Below are positions 27,831 through 37,569 of a stretch of 64,000 nucleotides of DNA, one piece after another. The notes under the pieces were generated by a model that searched no databases, was not told where the DNA came from, and saw only the letters and a list, made by a program, of their open reading frames with translations. The DNA comes from Burkholderia humptydooensis (GTDB taxonomy: Bacteria; Pseudomonadota; Gammaproteobacteria; Burkholderiales; Burkholderiaceae): assembly GCF_001513745.1 (NCBI RefSeq), contig NZ_CP013382.1, positions 930,001 to 994,000 on the forward strand, read 5' to 3'. The translations under genes and the position numbers were made by a program. The number at the start of each line of letters is the position of its first letter. The first letter of the stretch is position 1.

Positions 27831-30815
27831 TCAGCCGAGCTGGATCAACTGGCCGTCGAATTTCAGCGACGCGCTGCCGTTCAGCTTGACGTTGGTCGCG
27901 CGCACGTCGATCGCGCCGTCGCTGCCGAGCTTGAGCGATGCGCTGCCGCAACCGGCCGCGATCTTGCCTTCGTCGAGCTCGACGCTCGATTTGCCCGCCA
28001 CGACGCCGATCTTCGCCTCGCGCACGTCGAGCTTCGCCTTGCCCTGCGCATGCGCGAGCGTGACGCCGTCGGCCGTCGCGACAAGCCGGTTGCCCTTGAA
28101 GCCGAGCTGGGCGCCGGATGCGCTCATCCGCACGGCGCTCAGGTTATTCACGTGTTTCTCGAGCTTTTGCTGGAGGTTGTCGATCTTCAGCGTGACGAGC
28201 CTGTGCTTCGCGTTCAGCCCGGCGAGCTTCGCTTCCTTCGCCTTGATCGCGACCGCCGCGACCGCATCGGCGGGCGACGGCGGCGTGGGCACGAGCGCGC
28301 TGACGCCGAACGCGTTCTGACGGGTCGACAGCACTTCGTTTTCCGAAATGTCGGCTTCGAGATCGGCGATGTCCTTCACGCAGGCATCGAGATCGCGGCG
28401 CAGCCCGATCAGGTCCTTCAGGTCGAGCCTGGTGGCCGGATCGGCCGGCACCGCGAACAGCAGCGTGTCGCTCGCGTGGACGTGCGCGTGCTTCGCCGAT
28501 TCGACGCCCCAGCGGCCCTTGCCGGCGCTCATCGCGACGCCCGCCGCGCCCGGCCCCTTCGCGTGCGTCGACCATGTGAGCCCGTCGACGGCGAGCGACA
28601 TCCGCGTCGCGTGCGTGAGGTTCTTCGCGGCGAGGGCGATGCCGTGCTTGCCGAGCGACAGGTCGGCGACGAGCGGCAGCGCCTCCTGCAGCTTCGCGAC
28701 GTTCGCGAGCAGCGTGCGCGCCGTCGCCATCAGCGCCGTGCTGACGGCGCTCGCGCCGGCAAACTGCGCGGCGGATATGCCGAAGCCCGCCCACGGCAGA
28801 TCGGCAACCGCGCCGCCGCCCTTGATGAGCCCCGCGGCGGCGGCCGCGGACCCGGCGTTCGCGAGGCCCGACACGATCATGAACTTGCGCACCGTGCCCT
28901 TGAGCTTGTCGAGCTGCTTTTGCAGCAGCGCGGATGCGTCCTGCCCGGCGGACAGCCGGATCGCGCCCGTCGCGGACTGCTTGTGCAGCGTCTGCAGCAG
29001 CGTCGACGCGCTGTCGTTGATCTCGAATGTCCGGCTGCCGGGCAGCATCCAGCGCAGGTTGCCCTGCAGCGTGGTCAGGAAGTTCGCGCTGACGTCGAGG
29101 CTGTTGCGCACGCCGACGTAGACGTCGGTGTTGCCGCCCATCGACACCGAGCACTTGAGCCCGCCCGAGAAGCTGTACGCGTTGCCGAGCGAGAAATCGA
29201 ACTTGTTGCCGGACGTGAGGAGCGCGAGGCCGCCGCCGGGCCCGACCGCGCCGATGCCGATGTGGTTGTTCGGCGCGTGCAGCCACGTCGCCGCGCCGCT
29301 GCCGTCCTTCATGTAGAGCTGGTTGTGCTCGGTCAGAATCCGGTGCGCGGCGGGGTTGCGGCGCGTGACGACGCTGCGGTGCGACGAGTTGGGCACCGCG
29401 CCGACGATCACGGGGCGGTCGGGGTCGCCGCCGTCGAAGGCGATCTTCACTTCGGTGCGCTTCAGCAGCGGAAGGTGCATGCCGCGGTCGGCGCCCGCAT
29501 AGGGCGTGGCCATCCGGATTCGCGCGGAGCCCTGGTTCGCGGGATGCGCGGTGTGCGCGAACGGAAAGCGCACCTTGTACTGCCCGTATTCGTCGAGCTC
29601 GGCGAGCTTGCCACCGCCCTCGCCGTCGACGATCGCGCTGATGACGCCCGCCGCGCGCGGCTTCGGCGTCGCGCGCGGCGGCCGGTACTGGACGTCGGCG
29701 GCAATCGCGTCGAATTCGGCGCGATAGACGGGCGCGCCCGGCGTCGCGCCGAACGGCGTGCCGAGATCGGGAAACAGCAGGCCCGCCTGCGAGCCGCGAT
29801 GCGTGACCGCCGTCACCAGATAGCGGCCGTCGAAATCCGCGCGATAGTGGCCCGCGAGCGCGACGAAGCGGCCGGCGCGCAGGCCGGCCGCGGTCGCCTC
29901 GCCCGAGAACCGGCGGCCTTCGCAGACGAGCGCCTCGGCGCGCAGCTTCGCGTAGCGCCGGCCTTCGTCCTTCGTGTGGAAATGCTCGTCGCTCGACACC
30001 CGCTCGCCGATGCCGTCGCGCGACACGCGCTCGCGCACTTCGAGCGGCAGTTCCGCCTTGCGGTGATTGAAATCGCGCAGCACGACTTCGCGCGGCAGCG
30101 GCGTCGCGCGGCACGCGAACGCCTGCACGCGGTTCGATTCGATGCCCGTGTCGAAGTCGGCCGCGGGCAGGTAGCGCAGCGCGAGATCGTCGGCGGGGCC
30201 CGGCTGATAGCGGCGGTCGTCGACGATCGCGAGCGTCTCGCGCTTGCCGTCGTGCTCGAAGTAGTAGTAGAGACCTTCCTTTTCCATCCAGCGCGACACG
30301 AAATCGAGATGGCTCTCGTCGTACTGGCAGACGAAGCTGCGCTTGCGATAGCCGCTGCCGTGCCGCAGGCGGTAGTCGCGGCTGCCGAACGACGCGCCGC
30401 GCAGCACCTGCTTCACGATGTCGGGAATCGTCTGCTCGTTCAGATAGACGTCGGATGCCTTGTACAGCGACAGCCGCCAGAGGCGCGGCACGAGCGTCGC
30501 GCGATAGACGGTGAGGTTGCGAAAGCCGTTCAACTGCTCGAATTCGGCGAGCACGCCGGCATAGCGGGTCGTGCCGGCGTCGCCGTATGGCGGCAGGATC
30601 GTGAGCGTGGCCCCGCGGCTCAGCATCTTCGCGAAGTCGATTCGCGGCTGCTCGCTCACGAGCGTCAGCTCGAACCGGTACGGCTGCGAGATCGCGTCGC
30701 GGCCGGTCAGGTCGACGACCTCGAACGCAGCGTCGTCGTACGCTTCGCTCGCGAACGTGAAGCGCCGCGCGTTCGCGGGCGGCGCGGCGGCATCGTGTCG
30801 GTGGGATGGCAACAT
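27831..30815 (-). CDS. vgrG: T6SS spike protein VgrG with C-terminal fusion extension
   Basis: This trimeric spike protein has gp27- and gp5-like N-terminal domains (residues 20-520, including the KVRFPFAHTAHPANQGSARI segment), a DUF2345-like region, and a C-terminal extension specific to this cluster. The extension has a hydrophobic stretch rich in Ala/Gly at about residues 636-705, then a coiled coil and Gly/Ser-rich strands to residue 994. In the homologous VgrG5 the C-terminal domain is required for host-cell membrane fusion and giant-cell formation. It lies between clpV and the DUF2169 gene. Confidence 0.93.
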   Translation of the reverse strand: MLPSHRHDAAAPPANARRFTFASEAYDDAAFEVVDLTGRDAISQPYRFELTLVSEQPRIDFAKMLSRGATLTILPPYGDAGTTRYAGVLAEFEQLNGFRNLTVYRATLVPRLWRLSLYKASDVYLNEQTIPDIVKQVLRGASFGSRDYRLRHGSGYRKRSFVCQYDESHLDFVSRWMEKEGLYYYFEHDGKRETLAIVDDRRYQPGPADDLALRYLPAADFDTGIESNRVQAFACRATPLPREVVLRDFNHRKAELPLEVRERVSRDGIGERVSSDEHFHTKDEGRRYAKLRAEALVCEGRRFSGEATAAGLRAGRFVALAGHYRADFDGRYLVTAVTHRGSQAGLLFPDLGTPFGATPGAPVYRAEFDAIAADVQYRPPRATPKPRAAGVISAIVDGEGGGKLAELDEYGQYKVRFPFAHTAHPANQGSARIRMATPYAGADRGMHLPLLKRTEVKIAFDGGDPDRPVIVGAVPNSSHRSVVTRRNPAAHRILTEHNQLYMKDGSGAATWLHAPNNHIGIGAVGPGGGLALLTSGNKFDFSLGNAYSFSGGLKCSVSMGGNTDVYVGVRNSLDVSANFLTTLQGNLRWMLPGSRTFEINDSASTLLQTLHKQSATGAIRLSAGQDASALLQKQLDKLKGTVRKFMIVSGLANAGSAAAAAGLIKGGGAVADLPWAGFGISAAQFAGASAVSTALMATARTLLANVAKLQEALPLVADLSLGKHGIALAAKNLTHATRMSLAVDGLTWSTHAKGPGAAGVAMSAGKGRWGVESAKHAHVHASDTLLFAVPADPATRLDLKDLIGLRRDLDACVKDIADLEADISENEVLSTRQNAFGVSALVPTPPSPADAVAAVAIKAKEAKLAGLNAKHRLVTLKIDNLQQKLEKHVNNLSAVRMSASGAQLGFKGNRLVATADGVTLAHAQGKAKLDVREAKIGVVAGKSSVELDEGKIAAGCGSASLKLGSDGAIDVRATNVKLNGSASLKFDGQLIQLG

Positions 30816-30842
30816 CGGGAACTCCTGGGCGGCGGGGGGACG

Positions 30843-33671
30843 TCAGCGCGCGTTGGGCGCGCTGGGCTCATCAGATGCATCGAGCGCATCGGATGCACCC
30901 CGCGCATCGCCCCCGGCCGGCCCGTCGGCCGACACGGCGAAGCGGCCGTCGGCGTCCACCGCGACGCGGATCGCGGCCACCTGCGTCGCGTCTGCCGCGC
31001 AGACGAGCACGTGCTGCGCGAGCGCGGGCAACACGTGCCGTTGCAGGATGAAGTCGACGTTGCGCGCGCCCGATTCGACTTCGGTGCAGCGCGCGGCGAC
31101 GTGCGCGACGACGGCGTCGTCGTAGACCACGCGCGTCGCGTGCTGCGCGGCGACGCGCGCCGCGATGCGTTCGAGCTTCAGCCGCGCGATGTCGGCGAGC
31201 GCGTCGGGCGCGAGCGTCGCATATGGAATCTCGGTCATCCGCGCGAGCAGCGCGGGCTTGAAATGGCGCGACAGCGCGGGCCGGATCGCTGCGCGCATCG
31301 CGTCCGGATCGGGGCGGGCGCCGTGCGCCGCGAGATCGGCGACGGCATCCGCGCCGAGATTCGACGTGAGGAAGATCACCGTGTTCGCGAAGTCGACTTC
31401 CTTGCCTTCGCCGTCGGACAGCGTGCCCTTGTCGAACACCTGATAGAACAGGTTCAGCACGTCCGGGTGAGCCTTCTCGACTTCGTCGAGCAGCACGACC
31501 GAATAGGGCCGCTGGCGCACCGCCTCGGTCAGCATCCCGCCTTCGCCGTAACCGACGTAGCCGGGCGGCGAGCCGATCAGCCGGCTCACGTCGTGCCGCT
31601 CCTGGAATTCGCTCATGTTGACGACGACGATCGAGCGCTCGTCGCCGAACAGCGCGTCGGCGACGGCGAGCGCGGTCTCGGTCTTGCCGGTCCCCGACGG
31701 CCCCGCGAGCAGGAACACGCCGAGCGGCCGGCGCGGATCGCGGACGCCGGCCGCGCCCGTCTTCACGGCCTGCGCGATCTGCCCGATCGCGTGATCCTGG
31801 CCGCGGATGCGGCGCCTGAGCGTATCGGCGAGCCGCAGCATCACGTTCGCGCGGTCGCGGCGCAGCTTGCCGGCCGCGATGCCGGTCCAGTCGGCCACGA
31901 CGTCGGCGATCGCGTCCGGATCGACGTCGATTCGCACGAGCCGCGCGTCGCGTTGCGCGTGCTCGAAACGGCGGGTCGCGTCGGCGTGCGCGCGCGCCGC
32001 GCGCTCGCGCGCGTCGGCGTGCGAGGCCGGCTCGGCATGCGCGCGAGAGGCGGCCGCGGCGGCCCCGGCACTCGCATCGACATCGGCGATGTCGGCAACG
32101 TCGGCAACGTCGGCGACATCGACGGCGTCGGCCGCTTCAGCGGCATCCGCGGCCGCCCGGCACGCGCGGCGCGCGCCGACGAGCGCCTGCGCCGCGTCGC
32201 GCTGCGCCGCCCATGCGTCGCGCAACGCGTCGGCGCGCGCGGACAGCGCGGCGTGCTCGCGATCGATGTCGGCGACGCGCGGCGTGTCCGGCGCGCAGCG
32301 CTCGGCCAGTTCCTGCCGCAGCGCGCGCCGCTCGCGCTCCAACGCCTGGATCGCGCGCTGCGCGTCCTCGAGCGCGGCGGGCTTCGTCTGCTGGCGCACC
32401 TTCACGCGCGCGCACGCGGTGTCGAGCAGGTCGATCGCCTTGTCCGGCAACTGCCGGCCGGTGATGTAGCGCGCCGACAGCTCGGCCGCGGCGACGAGCG
32501 CGTCGTCGCGGATCGTCACGCCGTGCGCGTCCTGATAGCGGTCTTTCAGGCCGCGCAGGATCATCACCGACGTCGCGACGTCCGGGCTGTCGAGCTTCAC
32601 CGGCTGGAAGCGCCGCGCGAGCGCCGCGTCCTTCTCGAAGTGCTTCTTGTATTCGCTCCACGTGGTGGCCGCGATCGTGCGCAGCTCGCCGCGCGCGAGC
32701 GCGGGCTTCAGCAGGTTCGCCGCGTCGGACGCGCCCGCCGGGCCGCCCGCGCCGATCAGCGTGTGCGCCTCGTCGACGAACAGCACGACGGGCGTCTGCG
32801 ACGCGCGGATCTCGGCGATCACGCGCTTGAGCCGCTGCTCGAATTCGCCCTTCACGCTCGCGCCCGCCTGCAGCAGCCCGAGATCGAGGCCGAGCAGCGT
32901 CGCGCCGCGCAGCGTCGCCGGCACGTCGCCTTCGGCGATCCGCAGCGCGAGCCCCTCGACGACGGCCGTCTTGCCGACGCCCGGCTCGCCAACGCACACC
33001 GGATTGTTCTTGCGCCGCCGCGCGAGGATGTCGACGATCTGGCGGATCTCCGCGTCGCGGCCGAACACCGGGTCGATCCGGCCGGCGCGCGCTTTCGCGG
33101 TGAAGTCCTCGCAATAGCGGGCGATCGCGCTCGACGCATCGTGCGCGTCGTTCGCATCGCCCGGCGCGGCGTCGCGCGCGGCGGGCCGGCTCGATTCGAT
33201 CGATTGCGCGCATGCGCCGCTCGCAAAGCGCGCGACGAGCGCGTCCTTGCGCAGCGACTGCAGCACGTCCTCGCCGCCGGGCGACGGCTGCCGCGCCGCG
33301 CGCGCGACCGCGGCGGCGAGCACGGCCGCCGAGCGGATGTGCGTCTCGCCGAGCTCGAGCGACGCGATCAGCCACGCGTCCTGCAGCAGCGCGAGCAGCG
33401 ACGGCGCGAAGGCGGGGCGTGCGCCGCCGCCCGCCGGCCGCGCATCGAGCGCCGCGTCGGCCTGCCGGCGCAGGCGCGCCGCGTCGGCGCCGCTCGCGCG
33501 CAGCAGCAGCGCGACGTCGGCCGACGGCTCGTCGCACAGCCGCGCGAGCAGGTGCTCGACGGCGACGTCGTCGTGCCGGCGCGCGACGCAGGCGCCGACG
33601 GCGTTTTCGAGCGCCGTCCGGCAATAGGGGTTGAGCTGTTCGATCAACGGTTTCAGGTCAACCAGCAGCAT
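30843..33671 (-). CDS. clpV: T6SS sheath-recycling ATPase ClpV (TssH)
   Basis: A 942-residue AAA+ unfoldase that disassembles contracted TssB/TssC sheaths. It has an N-terminal Clp_N repeat domain (1-150), AAA1 with Walker A GEPGVGKT, a middle coiled-coil domain, and AAA2 with GPSGTGKT and Walker B VVLLDEVEKAH. The middle domain contains an Asp/Val/Ala repeat tract (about residues 513-531) encoded by 9-nt units, and the tail ends in a second low-complexity run. The ATG at 33671 (MLLVDLKPLIEQ) overlaps the end of tssG by 14 bases. Confidence 0.93.
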   Translation of the reverse strand: MLLVDLKPLIEQLNPYCRTALENAVGACVARRHDDVAVEHLLARLCDEPSADVALLLRASGADAARLRRQADAALDARPAGGGARPAFAPSLLALLQDAWLIASLELGETHIRSAAVLAAAVARAARQPSPGGEDVLQSLRKDALVARFASGACAQSIESSRPAARDAAPGDANDAHDASSAIARYCEDFTAKARAGRIDPVFGRDAEIRQIVDILARRRKNNPVCVGEPGVGKTAVVEGLALRIAEGDVPATLRGATLLGLDLGLLQAGASVKGEFEQRLKRVIAEIRASQTPVVLFVDEAHTLIGAGGPAGASDAANLLKPALARGELRTIAATTWSEYKKHFEKDAALARRFQPVKLDSPDVATSVMILRGLKDRYQDAHGVTIRDDALVAAAELSARYITGRQLPDKAIDLLDTACARVKVRQQTKPAALEDAQRAIQALERERRALRQELAERCAPDTPRVADIDREHAALSARADALRDAWAAQRDAAQALVGARRACRAAADAAEAADAVDVADVADVADIADVDASAGAAAAASRAHAEPASHADARERAARAHADATRRFEHAQRDARLVRIDVDPDAIADVVADWTGIAAGKLRRDRANVMLRLADTLRRRIRGQDHAIGQIAQAVKTGAAGVRDPRRPLGVFLLAGPSGTGKTETALAVADALFGDERSIVVVNMSEFQERHDVSRLIGSPPGYVGYGEGGMLTEAVRQRPYSVVLLDEVEKAHPDVLNLFYQVFDKGTLSDGEGKEVDFANTVIFLTSNLGADAVADLAAHGARPDPDAMRAAIRPALSRHFKPALLARMTEIPYATLAPDALADIARLKLERIAARVAAQHATRVVYDDAVVAHVAARCTEVESGARNVDFILQRHVLPALAQHVLVCAADATQVAAIRVAVDADGRFAVSADGPAGGDARGASDALDASDEPSAPNAR
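32080..32132 (-). repeat. 9-nt repeat array in clpV
   Basis: Units close to TCGGCAACG and TCGGCGACA repeat in frame and encode a VAD/IAD run in the middle domain of ClpV. Confidence 0.7.
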
Positions 33672-34680
33672 GATGGGGTCTCGCTTGATCAAAGAGGGAG
33701 GGCGGAAGACGGAATTCGGGCGACGCCGCGAGTTGGGGCGCCGGCCCGCCCAGCCACGCGTCGAGCCCGACGCGCGACCATGCGCGGCCGCCGCAGCGCG
33801 CGGGCAGCGCGTCGCGCGCGCGCACGCGGACCACGACGTCGACTGTGAACGGCTGCGTCAGATAGAGACGCGCGAGGAACCGGAGCCGGCGGAACGCTTC
33901 GCCGCCCGGCATCAGCGCGCGGAACAGCGGGCCGGGCACGTCGCCGAGCACGATCCGCAACCGGGCGCCGTCGTCGCGCATGTGCGTGCCGACGCGCGCG
34001 TCGACGCCGAGCCGATGCGCGCGCGCGCCGACGCGGGTGCGCTGATCGCCGGGAAGCGGCAGCCACTGCGGCACGCACGGCTCGATGTCGACCGTCGCGG
34101 GCGCGAACGCATCGGCGAGCAGCGCGCGCAGCCCGGACGCCGAGCGCGGCCGCTGGCTCAGCAGCCCGACGTAGCGCAGCAGCGCGTGCGCGTGCAGGCC
34201 CGCGTCGCGCGCGACGCGCGCATCGACGCCCGCGAGCGCGTAGAGCGGGCGCAGCGCGTTCTCGTCGCGCTCCTCGACGATCCGCAGCGACAGCCGATGC
34301 TTGAGCCAGGCATCGAACAGCAGCGGATAGAGCGCGCGATGCAGCACGTCGAGGAAGCTGCGCGCCGCGTGGCGGCCCTTGAACGCTTCGTCGATCAGGT
34401 CTTCGGTATAGAACGTCGGCAGCGGCGACGACACGCCGTACAGCCCGAAGAAGTTCGCGACGACCCGGTAGCCGCCGTCCTCCGCCTTGTCGATGCGCTC
34501 GATGTCGGTGTCCGGAAACGACAGCGCGAGATTCGGCCGCGTGTGGATCGGCATCCGCGCGTCGGGCCTGCACGCGGCCGCGTCGCGCCGTTCGCGGACG
34601 ATGCGCCGCAGCAGCCGGATCGCCTGGAAATACGCGAAGTGCTTCGCCTCGCCGAGCAGCACGGGTTCTAGAGCAGGCAT
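33658..34680 (-). CDS. tssG: T6SS baseplate protein TssG
   Basis: A 340-residue TssG/ImpH-family protein. Conserved features include FFGLYGVSSPLPTFYTEDL and FLDVLHRALYPLLFDAW, both typical of the family wedge complex with TssF. The ATG at 34680 lies inside the end of tssF (13-base overlap) and its stop overlaps the clpV start, so the three genes are coupled. Confidence 0.92.
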   Translation of the reverse strand: MPALEPVLLGEAKHFAYFQAIRLLRRIVRERRDAAACRPDARMPIHTRPNLALSFPDTDIERIDKAEDGGYRVVANFFGLYGVSSPLPTFYTEDLIDEAFKGRHAARSFLDVLHRALYPLLFDAWLKHRLSLRIVEERDENALRPLYALAGVDARVARDAGLHAHALLRYVGLLSQRPRSASGLRALLADAFAPATVDIEPCVPQWLPLPGDQRTRVGARAHRLGVDARVGTHMRDDGARLRIVLGDVPGPLFRALMPGGEAFRRLRFLARLYLTQPFTVDVVVRVRARDALPARCGGRAWSRVGLDAWLGGPAPQLAASPEFRLPPSLFDQARPHHAAG

Positions 34681-36419
34681 TGCGCCCCCATCCTCGGCGG
34701 CCACGCGAAGCGCCCGCCGTCGGGCGACGCGTCGATCTCGACGCGCGTGTACGTGTTGAGCGCCGCGTATTCGGCCAGAAAGCGCTCGAGCACGCAGCCG
34801 AACAGATACAGCTCGCCCGCGCCGCCGAACGCGTGCGCGCGGCAGCGCAGCGCGACGTGCTGGCCGCTCAGCATCCGCTCGCCGACGATCCGCGTCTCGG
34901 CGCGCACGTCGACCGATTCGATGCCGTCGATGCGGCGGCGGTCGGCTTGCGCGCGCGCATCGTCGCCGCGCTCGCCGAACGCGTGGAGCGCGAGCATCTG
35001 CTTCAGGTTGTCGACGTTGCCGAGTGACAGGAAATTCAGCGCGAGATGGCCGATGGTCCGCCACAGCAGCGGCTCGCCGAGCGGCGGATCGAGCGGCGGG
35101 CTCACCGGCGCGATGTTCGCGAACGCGAAGCGCTCGGGCGAGCTGTCGGTCGGACGGCACACGTCGCCGATCTTCAGGCGCGCGGGCAGCGCGCCGTTCG
35201 TGCACGACAGGCCGATCGACAGCGTTTCCGTCGCGAGCGCCTCGCCGGGCGGATACGCGAGCGCCAGATGGACGTCGTGCCCGCGTCCGTCGAGCGCCGC
35301 GCGGCGAATCAGCCGGTAGCTCGCGGCGTCGCCCGCGACACCCGCGTCGCCCGCGACGCCGAACGGAACGTAATGCCGGTCAACAGGATGGCCGGGGCGA
35401 TAGCCGACCACGCGATCGACCGAGTGGATCCGGCAGTGGCCGTGCGCGTCGCCTTCGGGTTGCAGCCGGTAGTCGGTCGCGCGATGCTCGTGCTGGATCG
35501 GCACCGCCTCGTGCGCGAACAGGTTCAGCGCGGGGGCGACGTTCAGCCGGAAGCTGTCGCGATCGATGCCCGCCAGCCAGTCGGGGGCGCAATCGAGCGC
35601 GAGCCACACGCTGAACTGCGCGCCCGAGCGCGCGGCGCGCCAGCGCTCGAGGCCGCTCAGCTCGACGAACAGGAATTTCTCGGCGAACGCGAAATACTCG
35701 TGCAGCAGCCTGAAGCCGGGGAACGCGCGCTCGGGGCAGGGCAGCAGCGCGTCGTCGAAGCCCGCCGGTCGCAGCGCGCGGCTGCCGAGCGCGCAGCGCG
35801 GGCCGGGCCGATCCGGCGGGCCGCACGCGATGTCGACCGATGCGACGTGCCGCATCAGGAGCGCGAACAGCCGGCTCGCGTGCAGCCGCTCGCCGGCGAC
35901 GAACAGGCGAATGCGCGCCGCATCCCATTCGCTCGCGTCGATGCCGAGCATCTCGAAATCGAGCCGCAGCGCGGGCCCGCCTTCCGCGGGCGGCACGAAC
36001 CGGCAGCCGGCGAGCGCGACCGGCTCGACATCGAGGCTGCCGCACGTGCGGAACCGGCAGGCCGTGCCGTCGACGGGCGTCGATTCGATCTCGGTGCCGG
36101 CCGCGATCACCGCGCGCTCGCGCAGCGCGCCGCGCGGCTCGAACGCGATCAGCGTCGCCGCCGGAACCGGGCAGAGCGAGTGCGGAAACAACAGGTTCGC
36201 GAGCGCCTGCACGAGCTCCGGCAGGCCGTCGTCGAGCTTTTGCCGCGCGAGCCCCGTCAGAAACGCGACGCCTTCGAGCAGCCGCTCGACGTCCGGGTCG
36301 CCCGACGGCGCGCCGAGCATCGGCGCGAGCAGCGGGTACGCGCGGCCGAACTCGGCGGCGAGCTCGCGCAGGCGGACGAGCTCGTCCTCGTAATAGCGAT
36401 TCAGCGTGGTGGTGGTCAT
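34668..36419 (-). CDS. tssF: T6SS baseplate protein TssF
   Basis: A 583-residue TssF/ImpG-family protein starting MTTTTLNRYYEDELVRLREL, the characteristic N terminus, followed by FGRAYPLLAPMLG. It forms the wedge subunit with TssG and TssE. It follows tssE by 28 bases and overlaps tssG at its 3' end. Confidence 0.93.
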   Translation of the reverse strand: MTTTTLNRYYEDELVRLRELAAEFGRAYPLLAPMLGAPSGDPDVERLLEGVAFLTGLARQKLDDGLPELVQALANLLFPHSLCPVPAATLIAFEPRGALRERAVIAAGTEIESTPVDGTACRFRTCGSLDVEPVALAGCRFVPPAEGGPALRLDFEMLGIDASEWDAARIRLFVAGERLHASRLFALLMRHVASVDIACGPPDRPGPRCALGSRALRPAGFDDALLPCPERAFPGFRLLHEYFAFAEKFLFVELSGLERWRAARSGAQFSVWLALDCAPDWLAGIDRDSFRLNVAPALNLFAHEAVPIQHEHRATDYRLQPEGDAHGHCRIHSVDRVVGYRPGHPVDRHYVPFGVAGDAGVAGDAASYRLIRRAALDGRGHDVHLALAYPPGEALATETLSIGLSCTNGALPARLKIGDVCRPTDSSPERFAFANIAPVSPPLDPPLGEPLLWRTIGHLALNFLSLGNVDNLKQMLALHAFGERGDDARAQADRRRIDGIESVDVRAETRIVGERMLSGQHVALRCRAHAFGGAGELYLFGCVLERFLAEYAALNTYTRVEIDASPDGGRFAWPPRMGAQCLL

Positions 36420-36447
36420 GATGGACGCGCGGCGAAAGCGCGCGCGC

Positions 36448-36918
36448 TCAGGAAATGGTTCGGATATCGATCTTTCCGTTGCCGCCGACGGTCGTCAGAA
36501 AGCGCGCCGGCACTTCGCGCGCGTCGATCACGAGCTGCGCGTCGAGACTGAAGTGCAGCGTCGTCGCGCCGGGCGCGCGCTCGGCGAGCGCGATGCGCGG
36601 CGATTTCAGCCGCGGCTCGTAGCACGCGATCACGCGCTCGATCTGCGCCTCGATCTCGCGGGCGGACCCTTGTGCGAAGCCGCCCGCGAGATTCGTGAAG
36701 TCCGGCACGCCGAAGGCCGGATCGATCGGCACGTGGCCTTGCCGCGTGTTCAGGATGCGGCGCAGGTGATCGATGATCGAGCGCGTGAGCGCGTCGGCGC
36801 GAGGCAGGCGAGCATGCTCGCCGCCCGCCTCCCAGTCCGCGATGCGTTCGAGCAGGCGACGCCCGCCCGTCGGCCGGCGCGCCGGCGGGCGCGCGCTCAC
36901 TTCTTCGGTGTGAGCCAT
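36448..36918 (-). CDS. tssE: T6SS baseplate protein TssE (gp25-like)
   Basis: A 156-residue gp25-like lysozyme-fold protein without lysozyme activity. The family motif appears in LNTRQGHVPIDPAFGVPDF and in the EAQIERVIACYEPRL helix. The start (MAHTEEV) at 36918 lies within the last codons of hcp, a 22-base overlap, so expression is probably linked to hcp translation. Confidence 0.9.
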   Translation of the reverse strand: MAHTEEVSARPPARRPTGGRRLLERIADWEAGGEHARLPRADALTRSIIDHLRRILNTRQGHVPIDPAFGVPDFTNLAGGFAQGSAREIEAQIERVIACYEPRLKSPRIALAERAPGATTLHFSLDAQLVIDAREVPARFLTTVGGNGKIDIRTIS

Positions 36919-37385
36919 GAGTCTTCGGCCTCGATGCCGTCCAGCACGTAGGTCCACGTGATCTTCTCGTAGGTGAACGACACGTCTTCCATGTGACTGA
37001 GCTCCTTGTTGTCGAGCACGAGGCAGTTCGGCGTCCACGAGCGGATTTCCATCAGGATCGCGTTCTCGAGCTTGACCGTGTAGTAATGCTCTTGTTTGCC
37101 ATCCTTATTGATCCGCCAGTACTCGAGCACGACCGACTTCATGTGCTCGCCGGACGTGAGCGCCTGCGCCAGCTTCGGCGACGACTTGTCGATCTCCTTC
37201 GTCAGCATCATCGGCCCGTGAATTCGCGGGCCGGTCGGCAGGCCGGTCTGCAGGTTCTTCGGGATCTCGATCTTGTGCTCGACGCCCTGGACGAGAATCT
37301 TGTTCTCGTGGCCCGCGATGGCGCAGGAGCCCTCGATGTTGCCCTGGGTTTCCCCTTCGAGCGTGAGATAGCACGGCATCGGCAT
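36897..37385 (-). CDS. hcp: T6SS tube protein Hcp
   Basis: A 162-residue Hcp that stacks as hexamers to form the inner tube. It begins MPMPCYLTLEGETQGNIEGS, followed by HKIEIPKNLQTG and the C-terminal WTYVLDGIEAEDSW, all matching the family. An exceptionally strong AGGAGG (37394-37399) stands 8 bases before the ATG, and a 9-bp-stem hairpin lies just upstream of it. Hcp is the most abundant T6SS product, which fits this strong signal. Confidence 0.95.
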   Translation of the reverse strand: MPMPCYLTLEGETQGNIEGSCAIAGHENKILVQGVEHKIEIPKNLQTGLPTGPRIHGPMMLTKEIDKSSPKLAQALTSGEHMKSVVLEYWRINKDGKQEHYYTVKLENAILMEIRSWTPNCLVLDNKELSHMEDVSFTYEKITWTYVLDGIEAEDSWLTPKK

Positions 37386-37406
37386 GGTGAATTCCTCCTG
37401 ATGTGG

Positions 37407-37428
37407 CGGCGCGCCGCGCGGCGCGCCG
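37407..37428 (-). repeat. Hairpin next to the hcp ribosome binding site
   Basis: CGGCGCGCC (37407-37415) pairs perfectly with 37420-37428 around a 4-nt GCGC loop. On the coding strand the hairpin ends 7 bases before the hcp AGGAGG. A second stem, GCGGCCC/GGGCCGC (37443-37462), lies further upstream. Without a T-run it is more likely an mRNA-processing or stabilising element than a terminator. Confidence 0.7.
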
Positions 37429-37569
37429 GATTGACGAACGCCGCGGCCCGACGCGGGGCCGCTGACGTGAAACGATTATTGGCGGCGCGGATTGGATTTT
37501 CGTTTCGGCGCAGCGCCCGAACGTCACGGATGAAACATTCGGCGCGCAAGCGCCGAGGGCCGCGCGCCA

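Noticed and set aside
27792..33848. A 2018-residue plus-strand open frame opposite vgrG and clpV
   Set aside because: Composition is Arg/Val/Ala-rich without any recognisable motif; it is the shadow of two conserved minus-strand genes.
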